Of a DNA stretch of 64,000 bases, positions 36,127-45,437 are shown piece by piece (within the stretch, counting starts at the first letter, position 1; every line of letters starts with the position of its first letter). The notes under the pieces are model-generated. The model had not been told where the DNA came from. It saw only the letters and a program-made list of their open reading frames with translations, and ran no database searches. This DNA comes from Sphingomonas oligoaromativorans (GTDB lineage Bacteria > Pseudomonadota > Alphaproteobacteria > Sphingomonadales > Sphingomonadaceae), in assembly GCF_011762195.1 (NCBI RefSeq), contig NZ_JAASQK010000002.1, forward strand, positions 372,001 through 436,000. The letters run 5' to 3'. The position numbers and the translations under genes were made by a program.

Positions 36127-37071
36127 ATGATCCGATCCTTGATGACCGCCGCGTTCCTTGCCGTCCCCCTCGCCTTCGCAAGCCCCGCCAGCGCCGATCC
36201 GCTGATGGGCGTCTACAAGGGCGCGGGCTGCGACGGCGCGGGCCGCCTGCCGCGCTACGAAGGCGTGATGGGCCGCAAGCTCGACAGCGTGACCGATTTC
36301 TTCTCCTCCGAAAGCTGGGACAGCCTGCTGAGCGGCGCCACTTGGGCGCTCGGCTGCTGGCAGGGCAAGCCCTACAAGCTGATGATCGGCGTGCCGCTCA
36401 CCGTGAAGGGCGCCACTCTCGCCCAGGTCGCCGCCGGCCAGTATGATGACCAGTTCAGCAAGCTCGGCGCGTTGCTGGTCGCCAAGGGGCAGGCGAACGC
36501 CACGCTCCGCCTCGGCTGGGAGTTCAACGGCGACTGGTATCCCTGGGCGGCGGGGAAAGACCCGGCTTCCTTCAAGCCCGCGTTCCGGCATGTGGTCAGC
36601 CTGCTGCGCGCGACGCCCGGCCAGCATTTCGCGATCGCCTGGAACCCATCGCTCGGCGCTGGCTCCGCGTCGCCCGATACCTTCTGGCCCGGCGACGACG
36701 TGGTCGATCTGGTCGGCATCGATTTCTACAATCAGAGCTGGCGCGCGCAGGATACCGATCCGGCCGTCCGCTGGCAGGGCTATCTCACCACCAATTACGG
36801 GCTGAACTGGCTGGCTTCCTTCTCGGCGGCGCATGGCAAGCCGATCATCGTGCCCGAATGGGGCACCGGCACGCGGCCCGACGGCCATGGCTGGGGCGAC
36901 GATCCGCTGTTCATCCACAACATGGCGGCATGGATGCGCGCGCATAACGTCGTCGCCCAGAACTACTGGGATTTCACCGCCTCCGATTATGACGCGACCA
37001 TGTCGGCCGGCAAGTTCCCGCAGACGCTGGCCGCCTATCAGGCGGAATTCGGCGGCAACGCAGCCCACTGA
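36127..37071 (+). CDS. Secreted glycoside hydrolase, GH26-like
   Basis: A 314-residue protein with a Sec signal peptide (cleavage after about residue 23, SASPASA/D) and a TIM-barrel hydrolase domain. The GH26-type catalytic acids appear to be Glu132 in LRLGWEFNGDWYPW and Glu244 in KPIIVPEWGTG, and GIDFYNQSW lies between. GH26 enzymes cut beta-mannans and some exopolysaccharides. Lying between the polymerase and the Wzc-type gene, it may trim or release the polymer, a role played by ExoK in succinoglycan and by lyases in alginate loci; this is inference. AGGAAG precedes ATG 36127. Both neighbours are on the other strand. Confidence 0.8.
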   Translation: MIRSLMTAAFLAVPLAFASPASADPLMGVYKGAGCDGAGRLPRYEGVMGRKLDSVTDFFSSESWDSLLSGATWALGCWQGKPYKLMIGVPLTVKGATLAQVAAGQYDDQFSKLGALLVAKGQANATLRLGWEFNGDWYPWAAGKDPASFKPAFRHVVSLLRATPGQHFAIAWNPSLGAGSASPDTFWPGDDVVDLVGIDFYNQSWRAQDTDPAVRWQGYLTTNYGLNWLASFSAAHGKPIIVPEWGTGTRPDGHGWGDDPLFIHNMAAWMRAHNVVAQNYWDFTASDYDATMSAGKFPQTLAAYQAEFGGNAAH

Positions 37072-37084
37072 CGCCTGCTCCCGA

Positions 37085-39253
37085 TCAGCTATAATAGACG
37101 CCATAGGCGGCATGATCCCGATCGATGTCGCCATGGCCATAAGCGGCGAGCGCGCGCATGTTGACGCGGGTGGTGACCACGCCCATCGGCTCGATATCGA
37201 GCGCGCGCATCCGCTTGAGCGCGGCCGCCGCCGTCTGCCGCGGCGTGCCGTTCCAGCGGACCACCATCACCACGTCGTCGAGCTGGCGCAGCAACAGGCG
37301 CGCGTCGGACACCGCCAGCGCCGGCGCGGCATCGAAGATCACGAAATCGAACCGCCCCGCCAGCATCGAGCGCAGCGCCTGCACGCGCGCGGAGTCGAAC
37401 AGGTCGTGGCTGCTGGCGAGCGCCTGTGCGACCGGCAGGATCATCGCGCCCGACGCCTCGTCGCGGACCAGCGCGGCCTCCAGCGGCAGATTGTCGCGCA
37501 GCACCTCGACGAGGCCGACACGCGGCTGGAAGCCCAGCCGGCTCGCCACGGCCGGGCGGCGGACGTCGGCGTCGATCAGCAGCGTGCGGCTGCCCGCCAT
37601 GGCCGAGACGCGGGCGAGCGAGATCGCCATCGTCGTCTTGCCCTCGCCCGGCCGTGCCGAGGTGATCCCCATCGTCACCGGCCCGTCATGGCGCTTGTGG
37701 CGCAGCGCGGCGAGGCGGACCGCGCGCAGCGATTCCGCATAGAGCGACGCCGGCCGCGCCAGCGCGAAGTCGATCGCCGCGATACGCGCCTCGTCGCCGC
37801 GCGCGATCGAGCGGATTTCCGGCACGTTGGAGATATGCGGCAGGCCGAGCTTGCTCTCGACATCGCCCGAGGTGACGAGCTTGCGGTCGAACGCCTCGGC
37901 GATCCACACCGACGCCGCCGCCACGATCGCCGCCAGCGCGAGGCCGATCAGCACGATCAGCGGCTTGTTGGGCGAACTCGGCCGCAGCGGCAGCGCGGCG
38001 GGCGAGAAGATGCGGGCATCCTCATCCGCCACCAGCGCCTGGCTGCTGATCGAGTTACGGCGGGTGAGCAGCGTCTGATACGTGTCGCGCAGGCCATCCG
38101 CCTTGCGCTGCAACTCGTTGAGCTTCACCGAGGCGGCGTTGTTGGCCGCGAGCGTGCCGCTGGTCTGGGCGACCGTGCCCGCCGCATTGCCCGCCTGATC
38201 GCGGGCGACCTGCGCATTGGCCTTCAGATTGGCGATCTGGCGCTTGATCTCCGCGTTGATCTGCGCGTCGATGGTGTCGAGCTGGTCCTTCACCTTCACC
38301 AGATCGGGATGACCGGGGCGGTAGCGGGACGAGAGATCCGCATAAGTGGCCGCCAACTGGGAACGCTGGGCACGAAGCTGCTGCACCACCGGAGACTGGA
38401 GCGCCGCGCCGACGTCTCCGCCGTTCGAGCCCTTCCTGATCTGCGCCTCCGCCGTCGCCAGCCGGGCGTTCGCCTCGGCCAGGTTCGCGCGGCTCTGCGC
38501 TTCCTGCTGCTTGTAGGTGGAGAGTTCCTGCTCGGTGAAGGTGGTGTTCTGCGTGGCGAACAGGTTGTGCTGGGCGCGATAGTCCGCCACCGCCGCTTCG
38601 GCCTGCTCAAGCTGGCCGCGCAGGCGATCCAGCTCGTCGCCCAGCCCCTGATCGACATTCTGCACGGCCGCATGGCGCGACTGGCCCTTCACCGCGAGAT
38701 ATTGCTGGCCCACTTCGTCGGCGATGCTCTTGGCCAGCAGCGGATCGGCCGCCGTATAGGCGATCGACACCACGTTCGACTGGCCGGGCCGGTCCACCTT
38801 GAGGCTGGACGCGAGGATCGACGCCGCCGCCGTCTGGCGCAGAGGCGGCGCCAGCGTTTCGAGCTTCTTCGCGAACAGCGGGTTGGAGGCGAGATTCAGC
38901 GCCTTCACCGTCCCCTCGGCCACCGCCATGGAGCGCATGATCTGCACCTCGGTGTCGGCGGCGTTCTCGGCGGTGGAGAGGCCGGGCAGCACCTCCTTGT
39001 CCTTCTCGGACACGTTCAACTCGCGCGAGTTCACCACCATGTTGGCGGTGGCGGTGTAGAGCTTGGTGCGCGTCAGCCCCGTCATCAGCACGATGAACAG
39101 CACGCCGACGAACATGACGAGCGCCAGCCACCAGCGCCGGCGAAGGGCCGCCATGGCGCGGCGCAGGCCGTCCACGCGGTCGACGGTGGGCGGCAGCGGG
39201 GTGATGCGCCGCGCGACGACGGGCTCGCGAAGGACGGGGACGATGTCGTTCAT
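37085..39253 (-). CDS. Polysaccharide co-polymerase with tyrosine autokinase domain (Wzc/ExoP-like)
   Basis: A 722-residue inner-membrane protein that controls chain length and export. An N-terminal Wzz domain begins with a helix near residue 40 (WWLALVMFVGVLFIVLMTGL), long periplasmic coiled coils cover about 190-400 (with the GNVR region), a second membrane helix lies near 435, and a cytoplasmic BY-kinase domain follows. Walker A is SARPGEGKTT near residue 530 and Walker A' is TLLIDADVRRPAV. The tail carries Tyr705, Tyr717, Tyr720 and Tyr721, a short version of the tyrosine cluster that is phosphorylated in Wzc. It is the last gene of the operon beginning at 45235. Confidence 0.93.
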   Translation of the reverse strand: MNDIVPVLREPVVARRITPLPPTVDRVDGLRRAMAALRRRWWLALVMFVGVLFIVLMTGLTRTKLYTATANMVVNSRELNVSEKDKEVLPGLSTAENAADTEVQIMRSMAVAEGTVKALNLASNPLFAKKLETLAPPLRQTAAASILASSLKVDRPGQSNVVSIAYTAADPLLAKSIADEVGQQYLAVKGQSRHAAVQNVDQGLGDELDRLRGQLEQAEAAVADYRAQHNLFATQNTTFTEQELSTYKQQEAQSRANLAEANARLATAEAQIRKGSNGGDVGAALQSPVVQQLRAQRSQLAATYADLSSRYRPGHPDLVKVKDQLDTIDAQINAEIKRQIANLKANAQVARDQAGNAAGTVAQTSGTLAANNAASVKLNELQRKADGLRDTYQTLLTRRNSISSQALVADEDARIFSPAALPLRPSSPNKPLIVLIGLALAAIVAAASVWIAEAFDRKLVTSGDVESKLGLPHISNVPEIRSIARGDEARIAAIDFALARPASLYAESLRAVRLAALRHKRHDGPVTMGITSARPGEGKTTMAISLARVSAMAGSRTLLIDADVRRPAVASRLGFQPRVGLVEVLRDNLPLEAALVRDEASGAMILPVAQALASSHDLFDSARVQALRSMLAGRFDFVIFDAAPALAVSDARLLLRQLDDVVMVVRWNGTPRQTAAAALKRMRALDIEPMGVVTTRVNMRALAAYGHGDIDRDHAAYGVYYS

Positions 39254-39259
39254 GGGTCG

Positions 39260-40564
39260 TTACCTTCTCAGCGTCACGCCGGCGAGAACCCTGTTGTCGA
39301 CATAGGCCCTGTACCGGTCGGCGCCGTGGGAGGATTGATCGAGCCGGTCGTAATTCAGCTCGAGAGAAGCGAAGCGGTTGAGGCGGTAGGTCATGCCCGC
39401 GCTGGTCGCGAGCCGGCCGTCCACACGGTCGAGATTGTTGAACTTGTTGGACTGGTAGCCTACCGACGCGCTCAGGATGATCTGGCGGAACAGCTCATGG
39501 TCGATGCGGATCGAACCTTCGCTCGACAGATAGCCGCCGGACCCCGGAATGCCGGAATCGAGCACCGAGCGATCGGCGTTCAGCGTCACGGTGGTGAGCT
39601 GGCTCGGGAAGAATTGCAGCCGCGCGTTGAAGCCCACGCCAGACAGATCGGTATAATGGGCCAGGCGGAAATTCTGCCGGATATAGCCGACGCCGATGCT
39701 GCCGCGGATCAACGCGGCCGGCTCGAAATCGACACCGGCGAGGAGCTGGTATCCGTGGGAATCGCGTTCCGGCGTGTCCACGGTGCCGGTGCGGAAATTG
39801 CGGCTGTTGTAGCTCGCGCTCACGAACCAGGCGAGCGCGGGCGATTGCGCATAGGAGGCGCGGACGCCCACCCGGTAGCTGGTGTTGTCGCTGGTCTGCT
39901 GGTCGTAGACCGAGCCGTCCGCCAGCCGCCCGTTGCGATAGTCGAACCGCGCCACCCGCGCGTCGCCGGTCACGCGCAGCCGCCCGAAATCCTGCGTCAG
40001 CGCCACCGCGCCGGACTGCTCGGCATAGCGGACGGGATGGATGGTCTGGGCGAAGATGTCCTGCGACAGGCGGGACTGGTGGTCGCTCTCCACGCGGGCG
40101 GCGGCACGCAGGATCGTGTCCCGGCTGATCTGGTAGAGGCCCGAGGCGGTCACCGCATAATCGGCGATATTCTCGCTGGTGCGGTGGAAATAGCGGTCGA
40201 TCGTGCCGGTGGCGTCGAGGGAGACGCTGTTCTGGCTCCAGTTGGACTGGATCAGCGCCTCGGGCCGGAATCGCACGAAGCCGTCGGACACCCGGTCATG
40301 CTCGGTGGCGAAGATATTGTCGTCATAGCCGCCGCTCACGCTGATCGAGGGCGAGAGCGTGAAGGCACCGAGCGGGATGCCGGGCGGGACATAGCCCGGC
40401 TGAACCCGCTCCAGCACGGCGGTGTAGCGCTTTTCGATCTGCGGCGGCTCGGGCGGCAGCAGCGGCGCGTCCTGCGGAGATGCGACGGCGGGCGCGGCGA
40501 AGACGCCTCCCAACAGGCCGAGCATCGCGCCATGTCGCCAGGAGAAGGGGCGGGGGTGCGCCAC
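39260..40564 (-). CDS. Outer-membrane beta-barrel protein of the exopolysaccharide operon
   Basis: A 434-residue protein with a signal peptide (HGAMLGLLGGVFAAPAVA) and many alternating-hydrophobicity strands ending in LAGVTLRR, fitting an outer-membrane barrel. The start of the mature region, LSPSISVSGGYDDNIFATEHDRVSDGFVRFRPE, is typical of the BBP2-type barrel proteins found in sphingan and related loci (GelF-like). It probably cooperates with the Wza-type lipoprotein in exporting the polymer; the precise role is unproven. It lies between wza- and wzc-type genes with gaps of 4 to 6 bases. Confidence 0.85.
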   Translation of the reverse strand: MAHPRPFSWRHGAMLGLLGGVFAAPAVASPQDAPLLPPEPPQIEKRYTAVLERVQPGYVPPGIPLGAFTLSPSISVSGGYDDNIFATEHDRVSDGFVRFRPEALIQSNWSQNSVSLDATGTIDRYFHRTSENIADYAVTASGLYQISRDTILRAAARVESDHQSRLSQDIFAQTIHPVRYAEQSGAVALTQDFGRLRVTGDARVARFDYRNGRLADGSVYDQQTSDNTSYRVGVRASYAQSPALAWFVSASYNSRNFRTGTVDTPERDSHGYQLLAGVDFEPAALIRGSIGVGYIRQNFRLAHYTDLSGVGFNARLQFFPSQLTTVTLNADRSVLDSGIPGSGGYLSSEGSIRIDHELFRQIILSASVGYQSNKFNNLDRVDGRLATSAGMTYRLNRFASLELNYDRLDQSSHGADRYRAYVDNRVLAGVTLRR

Positions 40565-40568
40565 GAAC

Positions 40569-41135
40569 TCAGAAATGCCGTTCCCGGACCCTGATGGTGT
40601 CGCCCGGCTGCACGATCAGGTCTGCGGTGAGCGGCTCGCGCTGCTCGGCGGCCGCGCCGCCATGGCGGATCATGACGATCTTCTGGTTGGCGCGGTAGGT
40701 GAAGCCCCCGGCGGTGGCGACCGCGGCCAGCACGGTCATGCCCGACTGATAGGGATATTGGCCCGCCTTGTTCACCTCGCCCAGCACATAGACGGGACGC
40801 GTGGAGACCATATCCACCACCAGATGCGGATCTTTGAAATAATGCGCGTCGAGCTGCTTCGTCAGCGCGTCGCTGAACTCACCCAGCGTCAGGCCCTGCG
40901 CCTTCATCATGCCGACCAGCGGGAAGGAGATCTCGCCTTCGCTGTTGACGGAATATTCGCCGCTCAGATTGGGCTCGTTATAGACCGTGATGCGCACCCG
41001 GTCGTCCGGCCCCAGCTTGTAGACATAGGGGGCCGGCGCGGCCGCGCCCTGCGGCGTCCCGGCGATGTCGTTCGCGCAGCCCGCGACGGGCAGCACCAGC
41101 AACAGCCCCGCGATCATCCGCTTCATCCGGTTCAT
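40569..41135 (-). CDS. Polysaccharide export lipoprotein (Wza/ExoF type)
   Basis: A 188-residue outer-membrane lipoprotein with lipobox VAGC (Cys20) after a short signal peptide. A Poly_export domain (YKLGPDDRVRITVYNEPNLSGEYSVNSEGEISFPLVG) is followed by a single SLBB-like domain (RPVYVLGEVNKAGQYPYQSGMTVLAAVATAGGFTYRAN). It is much shorter than E. coli Wza (379 residues), as in GumB/GelD-type systems, so the pore may need a partner barrel. ATG 41135 overlaps the upstream glycosyltransferase stop (ATGA). Confidence 0.93.
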   Translation of the reverse strand: MNRMKRMIAGLLLVLPVAGCANDIAGTPQGAAAPAPYVYKLGPDDRVRITVYNEPNLSGEYSVNSEGEISFPLVGMMKAQGLTLGEFSDALTKQLDAHYFKDPHLVVDMVSTRPVYVLGEVNKAGQYPYQSGMTVLAAVATAGGFTYRANQKIVMIRHGGAAAEQREPLTADLIVQPGDTIRVRERHF

Positions 41136-42181
41136 GCTTTTCTCTCGCCTCCACTTTCGGCCGCCGCAGCCCTTGCAATGCTGCGGCGCGACGCATGTTC
41201 CGCGCCTCGGCTCCGCCCAGCGGCCATCCGTCGCAGGAAGCCCCAGCCCCATGCGAAATGCATGGTGGCCAGCGCAGGCGCGGCGAGCAGGACGCAGGCC
41301 GATCCCGCATCGATCGCAAGGCTCAGGCTAGCCGCCAGCAGTACCGCGAAATAACCGAGCGGAACGACCAGCGCATAAGGGGTGACCAATGACAGGATCA
41401 GGCTGGCCGTCACCGCGAGCAGCACCGCCGGCGGCAGCATCTGCCGCAGCCGGAGCGTCTCGCCATGCTTGAGCCAGGTCTGCGCCCGGCCCGATCCGTA
41501 GCGGCGATATTGCTTCGCGAGGCCGGTCAGCGTCGAGCGCGGGAAATAGGTGACGGGAATGCCGACATCGAGCCAGATTCGCCCACCCTGCGCCCTGATG
41601 CGCGCATCCAGCTCGGCGTCCTCATTGGCCTCGAAGGTTTCGTCATAGCCCCCCGCTTGCTCGAAGGCGGCGCGGCGGAAGGCGGCGTGGTGGCCATGAT
41701 CGACGAAGCAGGAAACGCGCCCCATGCGATGCGCCGATCCGCCCGTGCCGACGCGGCTGTTCTGCGCCGCCGCCACCGCCCGCTGGAGGCAGTTCCGCCC
41801 GACCGTGTCGAGCCGCACCACCACGCTGTCCGCCCCGCTGGCCTCCAGCGCGGCCAGCAGCCGGCCGACATACTGGCCGGGATAGAGCGCATGGGCATCG
41901 ACGCGCACGATCACGCCGAAGCGCCGGTCCGCCATCGCCACCGCGCGGTTGACGCCGGCCGCCTGGATGCGATCCGGGTTGTCGATCAGGCGGACGCGCG
42001 GCTCGCTCCGGGCGATGCGATGCACCGCCTCCTGCGTGCCGTCGCGGCTACCGCCGTCGGCGACGAGAATCTCGCCGACCACCTCCGGCGGCTCGGCCAG
42101 AAGATGCCAAAGCAGCCCCTCGATATGGGCGATCTCATTCAGGGTCGGGATGACGACCGCAGCCGGTCCGTACTGGGTCAT
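41132..42181 (-). CDS. Glycosyltransferase family 2, ExoA-like
   Basis: A 349-residue glycosyltransferase with an N-terminal GT-A domain (AAVVIPTLNEIAHIEGLLWHLL, EILVADGGSRDGT, ANEDAELDARIRAQGGRIW) and C-terminal membrane segments (PPAVLLAVTASLILSLVTPYAL and following), the layout of succinoglycan ExoA. Probably adds an early sugar onto the lipid-linked intermediate. ATG 42181 overlaps the upstream gene's stop; the longer open frame to 43330 is antisense noise over the preceding GT4 gene. Coupled at both ends. Confidence 0.92.
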   Translation of the reverse strand: MTQYGPAAVVIPTLNEIAHIEGLLWHLLAEPPEVVGEILVADGGSRDGTQEAVHRIARSEPRVRLIDNPDRIQAAGVNRAVAMADRRFGVIVRVDAHALYPGQYVGRLLAALEASGADSVVVRLDTVGRNCLQRAVAAAQNSRVGTGGSAHRMGRVSCFVDHGHHAAFRRAAFEQAGGYDETFEANEDAELDARIRAQGGRIWLDVGIPVTYFPRSTLTGLAKQYRRYGSGRAQTWLKHGETLRLRQMLPPAVLLAVTASLILSLVTPYALVVPLGYFAVLLAASLSLAIDAGSACVLLAAPALATMHFAWGWGFLRRMAAGRSRGAEHASRRSIARAAAAESGGERKA

Positions 42182-43314
42182 GCGGGGGTCCATTCGGGGA
42201 GCAGCGCCGCGACGAAACGCTCGCTGGAACGCGCGAGGCCGCCTTCGGCCAGCCGCCGCGCGGCGATCGCGCGATAGGCGGCGAGGCGATCGGGCTCGGT
42301 CACGCGCTCCATGGCGGTCGCGAGGTCGGTGGTGGCGAAGTCGATGCGGTGCGTGTCGGGGAGATAATCCCGGAACACGTCGATCTCGCTGGCGAGGAGC
42401 GGCAAGCCATAGGTCATCGCCTCCAGCATCACGAGCGGCACGCCCTCCCAGCGGGACGGCATCAGCAGCACGTCGGCGGCGGCGAGCGCGTCCTGCGGAC
42501 GCTCTGTCCAGGGAATGGTGCGGATCGCCACGCGCCCTTCCAGTTCGGTGCGGATCTGCTCGCACAGCGCCGCCCCCTCGCCGCCGCCGACGATCAGGAA
42601 GGTCCAGCCCTTGAGCCGATCGGCCTGCTGCCGCATCGCGTCCGCCAGCGTGTCGAGGCCTTTCTGGCGCACGTCGAGCCGGCCGAGGAACAGCGCGACG
42701 CGCGCTTCCTGCTCCAGCCCCAGCGCGACGCGAGCCCCTTCCCGCCCCGGACGCGGCGGCGGATCGACGACATTGTCGACCACGGCCACCGGAGAACGTC
42801 CACCCGCCGCCGTCACCTGCCCCGCCACGGCGCGGCCGGGCACGATGAAGCGATCGGGGCGCCGATAGAGCCTGCGCCGGACCATGTCCCCCGGCACGCC
42901 CGCGCGGCCGAGTTCCGCCATGCGATGCGCCATCGGCACATAGCTCACGAGGAACTGGCCGGCGGGCGCCGCCAGCGTCGGCACGGCGCAATTCTCGATC
43001 CGGCCTTGCAGGAGCAGCGTCGTGGTCGGCCGTTCCTCCGCGATCAGACGGCGGACGGCGCGGGCATAGCCCTGCCGGAAATCCGCCAGATAGGGCTCGG
43101 CGCGCCGCTTGGTGAAGCCCCAGCCCTTCGCGTCGAAACGCTCGGAGGCGAAGCGCGCCAGTCGGTCCGACAGGCGGACATTGCCCGCCGGGAAGCGCAT
43201 GGCGATCCGGTCGAAGGCACGGCTTTCCACCAGTGCCGGCAGGAAGCGCAGGAACATCGCCTCGTGCCCGCCGAAATCGAGGCTGTCCTGAATCACCAGC
43301 AGCGAACGCATCAT
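42178..43314 (-). CDS. Glycosyltransferase family 4
   Basis: A GT-B fold glycosyltransferase of 378 residues. The C-terminal nucleotide-sugar domain has VALFLGRLDVRQKGLDTLADAM, VGGGEGAALCEQI and LMPSRWEGVPLVMLEAMTYGLPLLASE, which includes the GT4 E-x7-E motif. The N-terminal acceptor domain begins LLVIQDSLDFGGHEAMFLRFL. Overlaps both neighbouring genes by 4 bases. Specificity unknown. Confidence 0.92.
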   Translation of the reverse strand: MMRSLLVIQDSLDFGGHEAMFLRFLPALVESRAFDRIAMRFPAGNVRLSDRLARFASERFDAKGWGFTKRRAEPYLADFRQGYARAVRRLIAEERPTTTLLLQGRIENCAVPTLAAPAGQFLVSYVPMAHRMAELGRAGVPGDMVRRRLYRRPDRFIVPGRAVAGQVTAAGGRSPVAVVDNVVDPPPRPGREGARVALGLEQEARVALFLGRLDVRQKGLDTLADAMRQQADRLKGWTFLIVGGGEGAALCEQIRTELEGRVAIRTIPWTERPQDALAAADVLLMPSRWEGVPLVMLEAMTYGLPLLASEIDVFRDYLPDTHRIDFATTDLATAMERVTEPDRLAAYRAIAARRLAEGGLARSSERFVAALLPEWTPA

Positions 43315-44498
43315 CGCTTCGCCTCCGCATGGTCGCGGATCGCCCGTTCGTAGACGGTGCGCGTGAGCCCGCCGATCTCGGCCCAGCCCATCACGTCGTG
43401 CGCGGGCCGCTGGGTCGGGCGGCGGCCGATCGAATCCGTGATGGCGGCGGCGAGCCGGTCGATATCCTCGGGCGGAACGAGCGCGCCCGCGCCCGGCGCC
43501 TCGCCCAGCATCGCGCGGAAGGCACCGAGATCGCTCGCGATCAGCCAGCGATCCAGCTCGGCGACGAGATGGAGCACGCCGCTCGCGTCGATGGTGCGAT
43601 AGGGGAAGATGAAGGCGTCCGCGCTTCGCAGCAGGGAGGCCATCTCGGCCTCGCCCAGCCGCCGGTCGCGCAGCACGAAATCGAGGCCCAGCCCCAGGGC
43701 GCGGGCACGCGCGCGGATCGGCTGGACATCGATCTGCGGCTCGCCCGCGACGATCACCTCCAGCCTCTCGCGGGTCGCGGGATCGATGCGGCCGAGCGCC
43801 TCGACCAGCAGGTCCGCGCCCTTATAGGCCTGGAGCCGGCCGAACAGCACCACGCGCCAGCGCTCGCCCGAGCGAGGCTCGGGAGGGGCCGGCATCAGGG
43901 GCAGCAGACCATGCGGGACGATGCTCACCCGCTCCGACGGCAGACCCCGCGCCAACAGCGCGTCGCGCCCCTCGGCGGTGTGGACGATGAGATGGTCGGC
44001 CGACGCCAGCACCGCATCATAGCCGCTCACCTGAAGCGCGCTGACCGGGCGGCCGTTGAACGGCTTGATGTCGTGGACGGTCATCACCACCGGCCGCGAC
44101 CGGCGGATCCGCGCGATGGCCCGGGCATCCAGCAATGGCAGCGCCGCCCACTGGAAATGCACGAGATCATGCGCTTTGGCCCGCGCGACGAGCCGATGCA
44201 GACCGGCGGCATGTTCCAGCCCCTTCACCGCCTTCGCCCATCGGCCGGCACGCCGGCGCCGGCCGTCGGTCCACGCGTAGAAGAAGCGATCGGTGGCGAA
44301 GGCGGAAAGGAGATCCTCCTCCCCCGCCCTCAGCCCGCGTGTCGCCCAGACCGGATCGATGCCGTTGGCCGCGAGGCCGCCCGACAGAGCCGCGTCATAA
44401 GGCGCCGTGAACAGCGAGGGATCGACTTGCAGCACGGCCAGGCGGCGGAGGGGAGTCCCACCGTCCCGGCCGGCTGCAAGTTCGTTCGCCTTATCCAT
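43311..44498 (-). CDS. Glycosyltransferase family 4
   Basis: A second GT-B enzyme of the operon, 395 residues from ATG 44498. Features include VHFQWAALPLLDARAIARI and VVMTVHDIKPFNGRP in the N-terminal domain, and WRVVLFGRLQAYKGADLLVEAL and RSADAFIFPYRTIDASGVLHLVAELDRWLIASDLGAF in the C-terminal domain. It starts 29 bases after the sugar transferase gene. The frame remains open to 44891 through the antisense of that gene, which is not coding. Confidence 0.9.
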   Translation of the reverse strand: MDKANELAAGRDGGTPLRRLAVLQVDPSLFTAPYDAALSGGLAANGIDPVWATRGLRAGEEDLLSAFATDRFFYAWTDGRRRRAGRWAKAVKGLEHAAGLHRLVARAKAHDLVHFQWAALPLLDARAIARIRRSRPVVMTVHDIKPFNGRPVSALQVSGYDAVLASADHLIVHTAEGRDALLARGLPSERVSIVPHGLLPLMPAPPEPRSGERWRVVLFGRLQAYKGADLLVEALGRIDPATRERLEVIVAGEPQIDVQPIRARARALGLGLDFVLRDRRLGEAEMASLLRSADAFIFPYRTIDASGVLHLVAELDRWLIASDLGAFRAMLGEAPGAGALVPPEDIDRLAAAITDSIGRRPTQRPAHDVMGWAEIGGLTRTVYERAIRDHAEAKR

Positions 44499-44527
44499 CC
44501 ACGCACGCTTCGGATGCAGGGGCGCGT

Positions 44528-45235
44528 TCAGAACGACCCCTTGCTGGCCAGCACCGCCGGAACCGTCCGCACGAGGATCGAGATGTCGGTGCCCACCGAT
44601 CGGCTGCGGCTGTAGACGGTGTCCATCGCCACGCGGCGGCGATAGCTGGTGTCGTTGCGCCCGCTCACCTGCCAGAGGCCGGTGATGCCGGGGCGCACCG
44701 CGCAATAGAAACGGAAGTAGCGGCCATAGCGCGCCACCTCGTCGGCCACGATCGGGCGCGGGCCGACCAGGCTCATATGGCCCACCAGCACGTTGAAGAG
44801 CTGCGGCAGCTCGTCGAGGCTGGATTTGCGCAGGAAACGGCCCAGCGGCGTGATCCGCGGGTCCATCCTGAGCTTCTGGTCCATCGCCCATTCCGCCCGC
44901 GCCGCCGGATCGGTTTCCAGAAGATGGCGCAGACGCTCCTCGGAATTGCGGACCATCGTCCTGAGCTTGAGGCAGGGGAAGCTGTGCCCGCCCCGCCCGA
45001 TCCGGCGATGCACGAAAATCGGGCGGCCGCCATCATGCGCCATGATGGCGAGGCAGAGGATCACGATCACCGGCAGCAGGATCGCCAGGGCGATCGCCGC
45101 AATCATCACATCCATAAACCGCGACGCATTGGCGTCGAATACATGGATTGCCGTTTTCCGATCTGCCGACTTATCAATATTGGCCGTAACTCGCTCGATC
45201 GACATACGCGAACGAAAGAAGCCATCATACGCCAT
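44528..45235 (-). CDS. Undecaprenyl-phosphate sugar-1-phosphate transferase (ExoY/SpsB-like)
   Basis: Starts exopolysaccharide assembly by moving a hexose-1-phosphate from UDP-sugar to undecaprenyl phosphate. The 235-residue form has one membrane hairpin (FMDVMIAAIALAILLPVIVILCLAI) and the catalytic domain with HRRIGRGGHSFPCLKLRTM, LRKSSLDELPQLFNVLVGHMSLVGPRP and VRPGITGLWQVSGR. It lacks the N-terminal four-helix block of WcaJ/GumD, so it is the short ExoY type. First gene of a seven-gene operon running to 37085. Confidence 0.95.
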   Translation of the reverse strand: MAYDGFFRSRMSIERVTANIDKSADRKTAIHVFDANASRFMDVMIAAIALAILLPVIVILCLAIMAHDGGRPIFVHRRIGRGGHSFPCLKLRTMVRNSEERLRHLLETDPAARAEWAMDQKLRMDPRITPLGRFLRKSSLDELPQLFNVLVGHMSLVGPRPIVADEVARYGRYFRFYCAVRPGITGLWQVSGRNDTSYRRRVAMDTVYSRSRSVGTDISILVRTVPAVLASKGSF

Positions 45236-45437
45236 GGCCCACCCTTCCGAATCCTGACTGGAACGCCGCGGTGCAATATCTCTGCTTTTTTTGACAATGC
45301 CCAGTCTTTCATGCTCGGATCATCGCGCATTACTAGACAGTTCATCGCAATTGCGAAATGACGACTTTATGGATTTTTCTATTCATCGCCACGCCGCAAC
45401 GACTGATCGAAACAGCGATAACAGCGCTGTCAGGGCG

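Noticed and set aside
36833-40594. A plus-strand open frame of over 1200 codons across the Wzc-type and barrel genes
   Set aside because: It is antisense to two recognisable genes, is composed almost only of Arg, His, Gln, Ala and Gly as expected for a GC-rich shadow frame, and has no domain.
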